DNA of 64,000 bases from Streptomyces tuirus. GTDB taxonomy: Bacteria; Actinomycetota; Actinomycetes; Streptomycetales; Streptomycetaceae. Of the stretch, positions 1 through 8,859 are shown piece after piece (positions within the stretch are counted from its first letter, which is position 1; each line of letters opens with the position of its first letter). The notes under the pieces were generated by a model. It did no database searches. It had not been told where the DNA came from and worked only from the letters and a program-made list of their open reading frames with translations. Position numbers and translations under genes: made by a program. The stretch covers positions 1,798,001 to 1,862,000 of the forward strand of contig JAGTPG010000001.1 in assembly GCA_018195615.1 (NCBI GenBank), in the 5' to 3' direction.

Positions 1-2
1 CC

Positions 3-191
3 GGCGGCGTCCGCTGCCAGCGGTTCCTGAAGGGCGAGGACTGCCTGTCCCTGGCCTGGGCGGGGCCCGCCCCGGCCCTCGCCGCGCAGAAGAACGGCAC
101 GCCGGCCGACCTCCCGGAGATGGACCCGCGGCGTGACGGCTCGGGCGTGTCCCTGGCGAAGACGGTGGCCGTGGTGGCGGGGCCGGTCTAG
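3..191 (+). CDS. C-terminal end of an unknown protein (partial)
   Basis: An open frame enters from the left edge and ends with TAG at 189-191, giving about 62 residues that include two cysteines and finish in AKTVAVVAGPV. Codon use has the G/C third-position bias of its neighbours, so it is likely the real end of a gene. No family can be assigned from this fragment. Its stop overlaps the stop of the convergent CobW-type gene by four bases (188-191), so there is no room for a separate terminator. Confidence 0.5.
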   Translation, partial: GGVRCQRFLKGEDCLSLAWAGPAPALAAQKNGTPADLPEMDPRRDGSGVSLAKTVAVVAGPV

Positions 192-1257
192 GCCCGCTCC
201 GCCGGCTCCTCCTCCGAGCCCTGTACGTACCGCAGGACGCCCCACATGCCGTGCTCGTCGGTGTGTGGGGCCTCGCTCCGGCACGCGTCGAGTTCCTTGC
301 CCAGGGCGGGTGCGTCGATCCCGGAGCCGATCAGCACCAGCTGGGTGAGGCGTTCGTCGTCCGCCGGCCAGCGCTCCGGGTAGAAGCGCAGAAACCGCCC
401 GACGGCGTGGACGGCGTAGCGGTTGCGGACGTCGTACGGCCCGAAGTCGACATAGCCCTTGATCCGGTACAGCCCCTCGGGCCTGCTGTCGAGGAACTCC
501 ATCAGCCGCCGCGGGTCGAGGGGCTGCTCCCGTGAGACGTACGACAGGCTGTCGTAGGCGGTGTGCAGATGCCCCGCGTGGTCGTCGTGGTCGTGCCCGC
601 CGTGCTCGTGCAGGTCGTCGAAGGACAGCTGCCCGATGCGTTCCTCGCTCGGCCGGCAGTCGAAGAGGAACTCGGGGTCGATGCGGCCGTAGGTGGCCGG
701 GACGACGGCGGCCCGATCGACGAGGGAGCGGACCAGCCCGAGGACGCGTTCGCCGTCCGCCGCCCGGTCGGCCTTGTTGACCACGACCAGGTCGGCCAGC
801 GCGAGATGCCGGTCGATCTCGAGGTGCCGGGACCGCGTGTCGTCGAACTCGGCGGCGTCCACGACCTCGACGAGCCCGCCGTACACGATCGCCGGATGCT
901 CGCTGGCGAGCACCATCCGCACGAGCTCCTGCGGCTCGGCCAGCCCGCTGGCCTCGATGACGATGACGTCGATGCCGAGGGAGGGTTCCGCGAGCCGCTC
1001 CAGATATGCGTCCAGCTCGCTCGCGTCGACGGCACAGCACAGGCATCCGTTGCCGAGCGAGACCGTCGAGTCCCGAGTGCTCCGGCCACGGCCATCGCGT
1101 CGATCTCGATGGCCCCGAAGTCGTTGACGATGGCGCCGATCCGGCTGCCGCCGCTGCGGTGGAGCAGGTGATTGAGGAGCGTGGTCTTTCCCGAGCCGAG
1201 GAATCCGGCCAGGACGACGACCGGGATCTGCTGCGGTTTCGGGCTCGGCTGACTCAC
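188..1257 (-). CDS. CobW/ZNG1-family metallochaperone GTPase (one frameshift)
   Basis: P-loop GTPase of the COG0523 (CobW/YciC/ZNG1) family, about 356 aa after correction, expected to hand metal ions, often zinc, to client enzymes in the cytoplasm. Visible features are the Walker A segment GFLGSGKTT near residue 20, the metal-binding CLCC motif (CxCC), the NKAD guanine-specificity motif, and a His/Asp-rich loop (HEHGGHDHDDHAGHLH) before the C-terminal CobW_C domain. The start is GTG at 1257 with GAGAGG seven bases upstream. One base is missing in the C run at 1072-1074, just before the CLCC motif, which splits the gene into two frames. The metal cannot be told from sequence; I found no clear Zur box in the upstream gap. 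Confidence 0.85.
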
Positions 1258-1578
1258 CGTGCGACCTCTCTCACGCCGACGCGTGCACCGGCTCGCGTTC
1301 CCGGCACACGTTGGAGGATGGGATGCCGCCCCAGGATACGAGCCATGAGAATCGCGACGCAGTGAACGATTGTTAGCAGCACTCGCGGGGCAGACGTTGG
1401 GCATGGCGCCGGTTTGTGCGACCCTCGCTTCCCTCCGTGCGCCTCCTCTCCGCCTCCCCGCCGATCAGAGCCGCTCGGCACTCTGGGAGACGCCAAGCGC
1501 CGCCCTTTGCTCGCCGGTCCCCTCCAGTCGACCCGCACCCCGACGACCGGCGGACGGCCGCCTGAACCGGGGGTTGAC
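1258..1578. other. Divergent intergenic region, cobW-like / DUF6082
   Basis: About 320 bases between two divergent genes. It must hold both promoters. I see no convincing Zur, iron or other known operator, and no structured RNA. An AT-richer patch around 1345-1380 is the likeliest promoter zone. Confidence 0.4.
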
Positions 1579-2136
1579 ATGGCCACACAGAACTTTGGGT
1601 TTCGAGGCCTGCGGGCCACCGCCTCGGCGGGAGTAGGCCTGGCCGCGGGCGCCGCCGTCGCCCTGGCTCTCCAGTGGCCCGCGTTCCATGCGCTGCGCGC
1701 CCGGATCGAGAACCTGGAGAGGTCCGCGCAGTCCCAACGCCGCAGCAATTTCGCGCACCAGCAGCGCCTGCACTGGGAGTTGCTGAGCAAGGCGATGGAC
1801 GACCCGGAGCTGGCCGAGGTGCTGGACGCGTACGACGGGACCGTTCCTCCCGGAAAGCAGCGACAGTTCCTCTTCGCCAACGCCCTCTACACCAATGCCC
1901 TGTGCTACTACCGCATGGGCAACATGAGCCGGGAGGAGTTCTTCGGCTTCGCCCGTGGCATGCTGCAGAACCCGGTCTTCAGGGAGTACTGGTACGCCTC
2001 CCGCCCGCATCGGGCCACCCTCGTCGACACCTCCGAGGAGGCCAGGCTCGGACGTATGGTCGACGATCTGCTGGCGCAGCTGGAGGACGCGGACACCGAC
2101 GTGTGGTGGGTGGTCGGCGACCCGCCGATCGACTAG
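1579..2136 (+). CDS. DUF6082-type membrane-anchored protein
   Basis: Conserved Streptomyces protein of unknown function, 185 aa. The N-terminus has a hydrophobic Gly/Ala-rich segment (about residues 10-30) that should act as a membrane anchor. A helical soluble part follows, with an FFGFARGMLQNPVFREYW region and many aromatic residues, typical of the DUF6082 family as I know it from streptomycetes. The start is ATG at 1579, with GGGGG just upstream as a weak ribosome site. It stands alone and is followed by a small protein gene on the same strand. No catalytic motif is visible. Confidence 0.65.
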   Translation: MATQNFGFRGLRATASAGVGLAAGAAVALALQWPAFHALRARIENLERSAQSQRRSNFAHQQRLHWELLSKAMDDPELAEVLDAYDGTVPPGKQRQFLFANALYTNALCYYRMGNMSREEFFGFARGMLQNPVFREYWYASRPHRATLVDTSEEARLGRMVDDLLAQLEDADTDVWWVVGDPPID

Positions 2137-2410
2137 CAGGGCCCGGACGCGCCGCCGGGCCGTAAGCGCCGCACCCCGAGGATCACTCTCCTGAACGCAT
2201 CACACGGGTGGGCGGTAACGAACCCATAAACCGAGGCGTTTCCCCAGATGCCAACAAGGTTGACTACTGCGCATCCCGCGAACCGGGTCGACCACCGCCG
2301 AACCGCCGCTCCACGCCGCCCGGTTGTCGAGGCCGCGGCCCCACAGGGCCGCATCGCACCGAAGGCTACAGTGCGCACCAAGCCTCGAGATCAAAAGGAA
2401 CGTCAGAACA

Positions 2411-2650
2411 GTGAGCCACATCATCCGTCGGATCGGCACCCCACCGAGCGCGCGGGGAAGCGCGACAGGTGCCAATTGCCCCGACATCTTCGAGCTCTCC
2501 GACGGCAGGTTCGCGGTGATCGGCACGGACCTCACCGAGGAGCTCGACGGCAAGCTGCCCGGTGACGCGTCCAGGGCCGACTACGAGCGCATCGTCGTGG
2601 TCTCGCGCAGGACGCTCATCGACGCGAAGGCCGACATTCCTGACGCCTGA
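2411..2650 (+). CDS. Small conserved hypothetical protein (79 aa)
   Basis: A 79-residue acidic/basic mixed protein starting at GTG 2411, with AAAGGAA about 12 bases upstream. Motifs such as CPDIFELSDGRFAVIGTDLT resemble small Streptomyces proteins found beside regulatory or DUF genes, but I cannot give a family name with certainty. It has a single cysteine and no membrane segment. It is separated from the DUF6082 gene by 274 bases and is followed by a strong stem-loop terminator, which supports a real transcription unit. Confidence 0.6.
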   Translation: MSHIIRRIGTPPSARGSATGANCPDIFELSDGRFAVIGTDLTEELDGKLPGDASRADYERIVVVSRRTLIDAKADIPDA

Positions 2651-2686
2651 TCTCGTCAGTCCCCCAGCGGGCCGACCCTGCCGCAC

Positions 2687-2714
2687 GGGCCCGGCGCCTC
2701 CTGGTGCCGGGCCC
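2687..2714. terminator. Stem-loop terminator
   Basis: Twelve-base inverted repeat GGGCCCGGCGCC / GGTGCCGGGCCC with a 4-base loop and one G-U pair. It lies between the small + strand gene and the convergent citrate synthase, so it may serve both. Confidence 0.65.
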
Positions 2715-2738
2715 TTCGCGCTGCCGCGCCGCCGCCCC

Positions 2739-3899
2739 TCAGGCGGGCACGGGCGCCGGCGCCTCGGGGCCCACGTACCGCGCCACCGGCCTGATGATCT
2801 TCGTGTCCTCCGCCTGTTCCAGGATGTTGGCGCTCCAGCCCACCACGCGCGCGGCGGCGAACGTCGGCGTGAACATCTCGCGGGGCAGGCCGCAGAGTTC
2901 CATGACCACGCCGGCGTAGTACTCGACGTTGGTGTGCAGCTCACGGCCGGGCTTCAGCTCCGCCAGGATCGTTTCGACGTGGCGCTCGACCTCGACGGCG
3001 AAGTCGACCCGTGGACCGCCGAATGCCTGGGCGACCTCGCGCAGCATCCGGGAGCGCGGGTCCTCCGTGCGGTAGATCGCGTGCCCGAAGCCCATGATGC
3101 GCTCACCGGCGAGCACCCGCTCACGCACCCAGGAGTCGATACGGTCCGGGGTGCCGATCGCGTCCATGGTGTCGAGCGCGCGGCTGGGCGCACCTCCGTG
3201 GAGCGGCCCCGACAGTGCCGCCACCGCACCGGCGAGGCACGCCGCCACGTCCGCGCCCGTCGACGCGATCACCCGGGCAGTGAACGTTGATGCATTGAAT
3301 CCGTGATCAATGGTTGAGATCAGGTATTGCTCTATCGCCCGTGCGTGCCGCTCGGTCGGCACCGAGCCGGTCAGCATGTAGAGGTAGTTCGCCGCGTACG
3401 AGAGGTCCGCGCGCGGCTCGACCGGCTCGAGCCCCTTCCCCAGCCGGTGCAGTGCGGTGAGGAGTGTGGGGACGGCCGCGGTGGCCTCGAGCGTGTCCTG
3501 CCGGCGCTGAGCGGCGTCCGTGTCGTACACGGGGCGGAAGCCCTTCGCGGCACCCAGCAGCGACAGCGCCGTCCGCATCCCGGCGAGCGGACCGGAGCGC
3601 CCGCCGGCCGCCGCGATGGCCGGCAGAGCCGCTCGCACGTCGTCGGGCAACCGTCGCAGCGCGGCGGTCTCGGCCGCGAAGGCCGCGCTCCGCCCGGCGT
3701 CCGGGAGTTCGCCGTGTACGAGCAGGTGCCAGACGTCCTCGAAGCCGCGGGTCCGCGCGAGGTCGACGGCGGAGTACTGGCGGTAGTGGTAGAAGCCCTC
3801 GAGACCGCGGACGTCGCCGATGCGGGTGTCGGTGACGACGACACCGGCGAGTCCCCGTGGTGCGTCGACGAGAGCGGTTGCGGACCTGTTGACGGACAT
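2739..3899 (-). CDS. Citrate synthase
   Basis: Citrate synthase family enzyme (386 aa) condensing acetyl-CoA (or propionyl-CoA in 2-methylcitrate synthases) with oxaloacetate in the cytoplasm. The catalytic set is visible: HGFNASTFTARV, GPLHGGAPSRA with the His of the active-site loop, MGFGHAIYRTEDPRS, and a late NVEYYAGVVM segment that carries the usual catalytic-region residues. The frame is intact. Start ATG 3899 is chosen because GGGAGG lies six bases upstream; an in-frame upstream extension begins without a ribosome site. It is divergent from a second citrate synthase that has an N-terminal DNA-binding domain. Citrate and 2-methylcitrate synthase cannot be told apart by eye. Confidence 0.92.
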   Translation of the reverse strand: MSVNRSATALVDAPRGLAGVVVTDTRIGDVRGLEGFYHYRQYSAVDLARTRGFEDVWHLLVHGELPDAGRSAAFAAETAALRRLPDDVRAALPAIAAAGGRSGPLAGMRTALSLLGAAKGFRPVYDTDAAQRRQDTLEATAAVPTLLTALHRLGKGLEPVEPRADLSYAANYLYMLTGSVPTERHARAIEQYLISTIDHGFNASTFTARVIASTGADVAACLAGAVAALSGPLHGGAPSRALDTMDAIGTPDRIDSWVRERVLAGERIMGFGHAIYRTEDPRSRMLREVAQAFGGPRVDFAVEVERHVETILAELKPGRELHTNVEYYAGVVMELCGLPREMFTPTFAAARVVGWSANILEQAEDTKIIRPVARYVGPEAPAPVPA

Positions 3900-3953
3900 G
3901 TCTACCTCCCTGGACTTGATTCGACTGTCCATGGTTGACTTGAGTTCTGTCAA

Positions 3954-3970
3954 TATTGATTGAATCAATA
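3954..3970. promoter_or_regulatory. Palindromic operator candidate between two citrate synthase genes
   Basis: Perfect palindrome TATTGATTGAATCAATA with 8-base arms around a central G, in an unusually AT-rich 110-base divergent region. Related half-sites (TTGATTC, GTTGACT, AGTCAAT) occur on both sides at about 3916, 3934 and 3975. A TTGACT / AATATT pair (17-base spacing) on the minus strand overlaps it and could be the promoter of the canonical citrate synthase. The natural candidate to bind is the helix-turn-helix of the neighbouring citrate synthase; that is inference. Confidence 0.55.
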
Positions 3971-4009
3971 CATCAGTCAATGGTCCGCCAGACGGATACG
4001 GTGACCCCC

Positions 4010-5264
4010 ATGCGCGATCAAGAACCCGCCCCGCCCGACGCGGAACGGCGGCTGAGCACCAAGGAGGCCGCCGAGCTGCTCGGCGTGAAGCCGGAGACCG
4101 TGTACGCGTACGTGAGCCGCGGTCAGCTCAGCAGCCGACGCGTGCCGGGCGGCCGGGCAGCACGTTCGACGCCCGGGAGGTCGAGGCGCTGGCCCGGCGC
4201 AACCGGCGGGAGAGCGCGGGAGGCTCCGGCTCCGGGGGCGAGTTGTCGGTACGCACGCGCATCACGCTCATCGAGAGCGACCGCTACTACTTCCGCGGTG
4301 TGGACGCGGTCGACCTGGCCACCCGGCACTCCTACGAGGAGGTCGCCGAGTGGCTGTGGACCGGCCGGATGCGACCGGGGAGCACCTTCACCGCGCCCGC
4401 CGCCTCCGTCGCCGTCGCCCGCCGCGCCGTCGACGCGCTGCCCGGACACGGTGCGCCCACCGACCTGTTGCGCGTCGCGACGATCGCCGCGGCGACCGCG
4501 GACCCGCTGCGCTTCGACCTGTCCGAGGAAGCCGTGCTCGGCACGGCGCGCACCCTCATCCCCACGCTCGTCGCCGCCCTGCCACCGGCGGGACACGACC
4601 GCCTCGACGAGGGTCCACTGGCCCACCGCCTCTGGACCCGGCTGTCCGGGTGGGAGGCCGACGAGGCGTCGCTGCGTGCCCTGGACGCGGCCCTCGCCCT
4701 TCTCGTCGACCACGACCTGGCCGCCTCCACACTCGCGGTGCGCGTCGCCGCGTCGGCCCGTGCCCACGCCTACGCGGCGGTCTCCGCCGGGCTCGGCGTG
4801 ATCGAGGGCCCGCTGCACGGCGCGGCCAGCGGGCACGCCCATCGGCTCCTCCTCGACGTGCTCGACCAGGGCGACGCCGCGCCCGTGATCGCGGACGAAC
4901 TGCGCGCCGGCCGCCGGGTCCCGGGACTCGGCCACCGGCTCTACCCGGGCGAGGACCCACGCGCGCGTGCCCTCTTCACCCTCCTGGAGCGGATCCCGCG
5001 AGCGGAGCCCGCCCTCCTCGCGGCCCGCGACATCGTCGAGACCACCGCCCGCCATGCCCCGCTGCACGCCAACGTCGACCTGGCACTCGCCGTGCTCACC
5101 GCCTCCTGCGGCATGCCCCGACCGCCGGCGAGACGATCTTCGCCGTGGCCCGTACGGCGGGCTGGATCGCACACGCCTTGGAGGAGTACGGCGAACGCCC
5201 TCTGCGCATGCGCCCGAGCGGGCTCTACGCAGGTCCAAGACCGCCCCAGCCACTGCCGGAGTAG
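4010..5264 (+). CDS. Citrate synthase with N-terminal helix-turn-helix domain (two frameshifts)
   Basis: About 418 aa after correction. Residues ~13-60 form a MerR/excisionase-like DNA-binding domain (LSTKEAAELLGVKPETVYAY, then SRGQLSSRRVPGGR). A citrate synthase domain follows, with YYFRGVDAVDLA, IEGPLHGAASGHA, PGLGHRLYPGEDPRA and NVDLALAVLTASCGMP. One base is missing near 4154-4158 (between the DNA-binding and enzyme parts) and one C in 5116-5119, after which the frame continues GETIFAVARTAGWIAHALEEY to the stop. Start ATG 4010. The family is known in actinobacteria but its role is unclear: it may be an enzyme that also controls its own locus, or a metabolite-sensing regulator with reduced catalysis. 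Confidence 0.85.
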
Positions 5265-5299
5265 CGCCGGGCGGGGCCCGGCAGTCGCCGCGAGCCAAC

Positions 5300-5318
5300 T
5301 CAGGTTAGGCTCACCTCT
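5300..5318 (+). promoter_or_regulatory. Iron box (DmdR1/IdeR-type operator)
   Basis: TCAGGTTAGGCTCACCTCT matches the actinobacterial iron-box consensus TTAGGTTAGGCTAACCTAA at 15 of 19 positions, including the core AGGTTAGGCT-ACCT. It ends at the base before the GTG start at 5319. The internal TAGGCT (5306-5311) can serve as a -10 hexamer 7 bases before the GTG, which implies leaderless transcription repressed by iron-loaded DmdR1/IdeR. Confidence 0.8.
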
Positions 5319-6260
5319 GTGAGTACGTGCTCAAGCGTCTCCCGGGACTTCGACGAGCCCGTTTCGGGAACCGCGGCCATCGCGAGGACCTGGCTGTTGC
5401 TGGAACAGCCCGGCCCCTGGGGTGCCAAGGCGCTCACCTCGAGCCACCTGGACCCGCGGTGGGCCGTGCTCTGGAGGCGGCCGCCAAGGACACGGGCGTA
5501 CGGATCGTGCTCATCCGCCGCCCCGGGCGCCACGCCGACCGCCGGATGCCCGCCACTCGACGGGTGTACGTCGCCCACACCGTCCCGGGAAACGTGTGGC
5601 TGCACGCCGCCACGACCGCGGACCCCGGGCAGTTGCTCGATCTCGACTTCGCCGCACTCGGCCGAGGCGACCACCGGTCCTTCGACGCGGCGCTCGGCGG
5701 ACGGCCCCACGACGGTGAGCCGCTCGCCCTCGTCTGCACCAACGGCAAACGCGACCGCTGCTGCGCCCTGCTCGGCCGGCCCCTCGCGGCCGAACTCGCC
5801 ACGTCCGGGGTCGAGGGCGTCTGGGAGGTCACCCATCTGGGTGGTCACCGCTTCTCCCGACGGTTCTGGTGCTGCCGTACGGATACGCGTACGGCCGTGC
5901 GGAGGCGCACACCCTCAAGGAGGTCCTGCTCGGCGCGCGCGAGGGGCGGATCGTCGTGGCGGGATGCCGGGGCAGCTCGGCCTGGGAACGGCCCGGTCAG
6001 GCGGCCGAGCTCGCCGTGCGCGCCAGGACCGGCGAAGACGCCGCGGAGGCGCTGAGCGTCGTACGGACGACCGGCGCGGCCCCGCGCTGGGAGGTGACCG
6101 TCGCGCACGTCGACGGGCGCCGCTGGCAGGTGGACGTGGCCCAGGGCGCGGGGCTGCCGCCCCGCCCGGAGAGCTGCGGCGCGGCGGTCCTCGGTTCCCC
6201 GCGCGGATGGACGTGGTGGCGGTGCGCGAGGTGAGGGTGACGGCGGCGCTCGCAAGCTGA
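5319..6260 (+). CDS. Sucraseferredoxin-like (thioredoxin-like [2Fe-2S]) protein (two or three frameshifts)
   Basis: Member of the sucrase/ferredoxin-like family (thioredoxin-fold ferredoxins). After correction the protein runs DFDEPVSGTAAIARTWLLLE, GVRIVLIRRPGRH, then LVCTNGKRDRCCALLGRPLA with the conserved Cys-rich cluster site, THLGGHRFSPTVLVLPYGYA, and a C-terminal CRGSSAWERPGQAAELAVR and ESCGAA motif. Single Cs are missing at 5453-5455 and 5856-5858. A third in 6197-6200 would replace the tail WTWWRCAR (stop at 6234) by MDVVAVREV and end at 6260; I prefer the latter. The gene sits directly behind an iron box, so it should be induced by iron starvation. A role as an iron-responsive redox protein is inference. 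Confidence 0.75.
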   Translation: MSTCSSVSRDFDEPVSGTAAIARTWLLLEQPGPWGAKALTSSHLDPRWAVLWRRPPRTRAYGSCSSAAPGATPTAGCPPLDGCTSPTPSRETCGCTPPRPRTPGSCSISTSPHSAEATTGPSTRRSADGPTTVSRSPSSAPTANATAAAPCSAGPSRPNSPRPGSRASGRSPIWVVTASPDGSGAAVRIRVRPCGGAHPQGGPARRARGADRRGGMPGQLGLGTARSGGRARRARQDRRRRRGGAERRTDDRRGPALGGDRRARRRAPLAGGRGPGRGAAAPPGELRRGGPRFPARMDVVAVREVRVTAALAS

Positions 6261-6363
6261 CCGGTTGGCCGGCCGCCGTCCGGACCGTCTCCTCAAGCAT
6301 TGATCAAGAGATCCACGCCACACCCATTACGGCAGGTAGGCAGCCCCACGTACCTTCTTGGGT

Positions 6364-8030
6364 ATGAGTCCCACTCCCCCGCACGCCGCCTGCGCCTCGG
6401 CCTGCCCCGGCGGGTGTTCTCGCAGGTGCTGCTGATGCAGGTGGCGATCGCCGCGGGAGTCGCGGTCCTCGCGACCGGCCTGTTCCTCGCGCCCCTGAGC
6501 GACCAGCTGGACGACCAGGCGATGCGCCGCGCGCTCGCCATCGCGCAGACCACCGCGCAGCAGCCGGGCCTCGCGAAGGAAGTGAGGGACACGCCTCCCT
6601 CACCGAACGGTCCGGTGCAGAAGGAGGCCGAGCGGATCCGCAAGGCCACCAAGGCCGAGTACATCGTGGTGATGGACTGGCGGGGTGTGCGCTGGTCGCA
6701 CACCGACCCGAAGCAGATCGGCGGGATCGTCTCGACCGACCCCGGCCAGGCCCTGGCCGGCAAGGAGGTCATGGAGATCGACAGCGGCACCCTGGGCCGC
6801 TCCGCCCGCGGCAAGGTGCCGCTGCGTGACAGCGACGGCACGATCGTCGGCGCCGTCTCGGTCGGCATCGCCTACGACAGCGTCCGGGCCCGGCTGATCC
6901 ACGCGATCCCGGGGCTGATCGCGTACGCCGGAGGTGCCCTGGCCGTCGGCGCGCTGGCCGCGTGGCTCATCTCCCGGCGGGTCCAGCGGCAGACCAGGGA
7001 CCTGGCCTTCTCGGACATCGCCTCGCTCCTGTCGGAACGCGAGGCGATGCTGCACGGCATCCGGGAGGGCGTCGTCGCCCTGGACCGCACCGGCCGCATC
7101 CGCCTGGTCAACGACGAGGCGCAGCGCCTGCTGGGCATCGGGGACGGGGTGGTGGGCCGTTCCCCGAGGAGGCGCTCGGCGCGGGCCGTACGGCCGACGT
7201 ACTGGCCGGGCGCGTGACCGGCACGGACCTGCTCACCGTCCGTGGCCAGCGGGTGCTGGTCGCCAACCGTATGCCCACCGACGACGGCGGCGCCGTGGCC
7301 ACCCTGCGCGATCGCACCGAGCTGGAGCAGCTGGGCCGCGAGCTCGACTCCACCCGCGGCCTGATCGACGCCCTGCGCGCCCAGGACCACGAGCACGCCA
7401 ACCGTATGCACACGCTCCTGGGGCTGCTCGAACTGGAGATGTACGACGACGCCGTCGAGTTCGTCGGCGAAGTGGTCGGTGACCACCGGGCCACCGCGGA
7501 ACAGGTCACCGAGCGGATCGAGGACCCGCTGCTCGCCGCCCTGCTGGTCGGCAAGGCGACCGTCGCGGCCGAGCGGGGCGTCGCGCTGTGGGTGTCGGAC
7601 CGGACCCGGCTGCCCGACCGGCTGATCGACCCCAGGGGCTCGTCACCGTCGTCGGCAACCTGGTGGACAACGCGCTCGACGCCGTCGCGGGCAAGCCGCA
7701 CGCGCGCGTGGAGGTCGAACTGCGCGCCGAGGGTCGTACGGCGATCCTCCGGGTGCGCGACACGGGCCCGGGAATCCCGCCGGAGCAGCGGGAGTTGATC
7801 TTCACCGATGGATGGTCCACGAAGAAGCCGCCCGCACACCGTGAGCGGGGCATCGGGCTCTCCCTTGTGCGCAGGCTCGCCGAGCGGCAGGGGGCAGCGC
7901 GACCGTCGGCGAGGCGCACGGCGGGGGTGCGGAGTTCACCGTCGTCCTGCCCGAAGCGCTGGCCGAGCCGGGCCCGGAACCGGCCTTGACCGCGCCGTCA
8001 GCGCCGCACACCGCCAAGGAGGAGTCGTGA
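6364..8030 (+). CDS. CitA/DcuS-type sensor histidine kinase (four frameshifts)
   Basis: Membrane sensor kinase of about 556 aa. Order: short cytoplasmic N-terminus, TM1 (VFSQVLLMQVAIAAGVAVLA), an extracytoplasmic PAS-like sensor (~residues 45-175), TM2 (IAYAGGALAVGALAAWLIS), a PAS domain, the H-box DHEHANRMHTLLGLLELE, then ATPase motifs N (NLVDNALDA), G1 (DTGPGIP) and G2 (GIGLSLV). This is the arrangement of carboxylate sensors DcuS/CitA/DpiB. Single bases are missing in the C runs 6376-6380, 7162-7165 and 7630-7633 and in the G run 7890-7894; reading across them restores one frame from ATG 6364. The stop TGA at 8028-8030 shares a base with the regulator start. The ligand is unknown; carboxylates are typical of the family. 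Confidence 0.85.
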
Positions 8031-8708
8031 TGATCGAGGTCCTGGTCGTGGACGACGACACCAGGGTCGCGCGGGTCAACGCCGCCTACGTCGAGAAGGT
8101 GCCGGGCTTCCATGTCGCCGGCGAGGCCCACAGCGCCGCGGACGCGCTCCGCCAGTTGGAGACGCTGCCCCGGCTCGACCTGGTGCTCATGGACCACTAC
8201 CTGCCCGACGAGACGGGGCTCGCGGTCGTCCAGGAGATGCGCCGGCGCGGCCACCAGACCGATGTGATCATGGTGACCGCGGCCCGGGACGTGACCACCG
8301 TGCAGGCGGCGATGCGGCACGGCGCGCTGCAGTACCTGGTCAAGCCGTTCGCCTTCGCCGGCCTGCGCGCCAAGCTGGAGGCGTACGCGGAGCTGCGCCG
8401 CACCCTCGACGGCGGCGGGGAGGCGGAGCAAGCCGAGGTGGACCGCATCTTCGGGGCGCTGTCGGCCCCTTCTGAGCCGGACCTGCCCAAGGGCACTCCC
8501 CCACCACCGCGGAGCTGGTCCGTCAGTCCCTGATGCACGCCGAGGGCCTCTGTCCGCCCAGGAGATCGCCGAGCGGACCGGGGTGAGCCGCCAGACCGCC
8601 CAGCGCTATCTGAAGCTCCTGGAGCGCACGGGACGGGCCAGGCTGACCCTGAAGTACGGCGACGCGGGCCGCCCGGAACACCGTTACGTGTGGGCGACTC
8701 GCGCCTAG
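8030..8708 (+). CDS. CitB/DcuR-type response regulator (two frameshifts)
   Basis: Partner of the upstream kinase, about 226 aa. Receiver domain: LVVDDDTRVARVN with the acidic pair, phospho-Asp in LVLMDHYLPDETGL, T in MVTAARDV and Lys in YLVKPFAF. The C-terminal helix-turn-helix reads QEIAERTGVSRQTAQRYL and then TLKYGDAGRPEHRYVW. One C is missing in 8498-8502 and one in 8547-8548; the paralogue at 11.8 kb has an intact equivalent (PLSAHEV) that confirms the correct frame. ATG 8030 has AAGGAGG about 8 bases upstream and overlaps the kinase stop (TGATG), so the two are translationally coupled. Confidence 0.85.
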
Positions 8709-8859
8709 ATGTACTGACCCGCGGGGTTGTTCACGCACCCGGGCCGCCACCGCTGCCGCCGTGCGGTGCCGTCCGGGGCCCGCTGGAACACTCGGCCGGG
8801 CATTGGCGCGGGGTTCGCCAGACAGGTCCTACGGCCTCAGCCCGCGGCGTTGTCCGCCG

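Noticed and set aside
4010..5264. HTH-citrate synthase as a true pseudogene
   Set aside because: Both breaks are single missing bases in or near C/G runs, with full conserved sequence on both sides, like all other breaks in the window.
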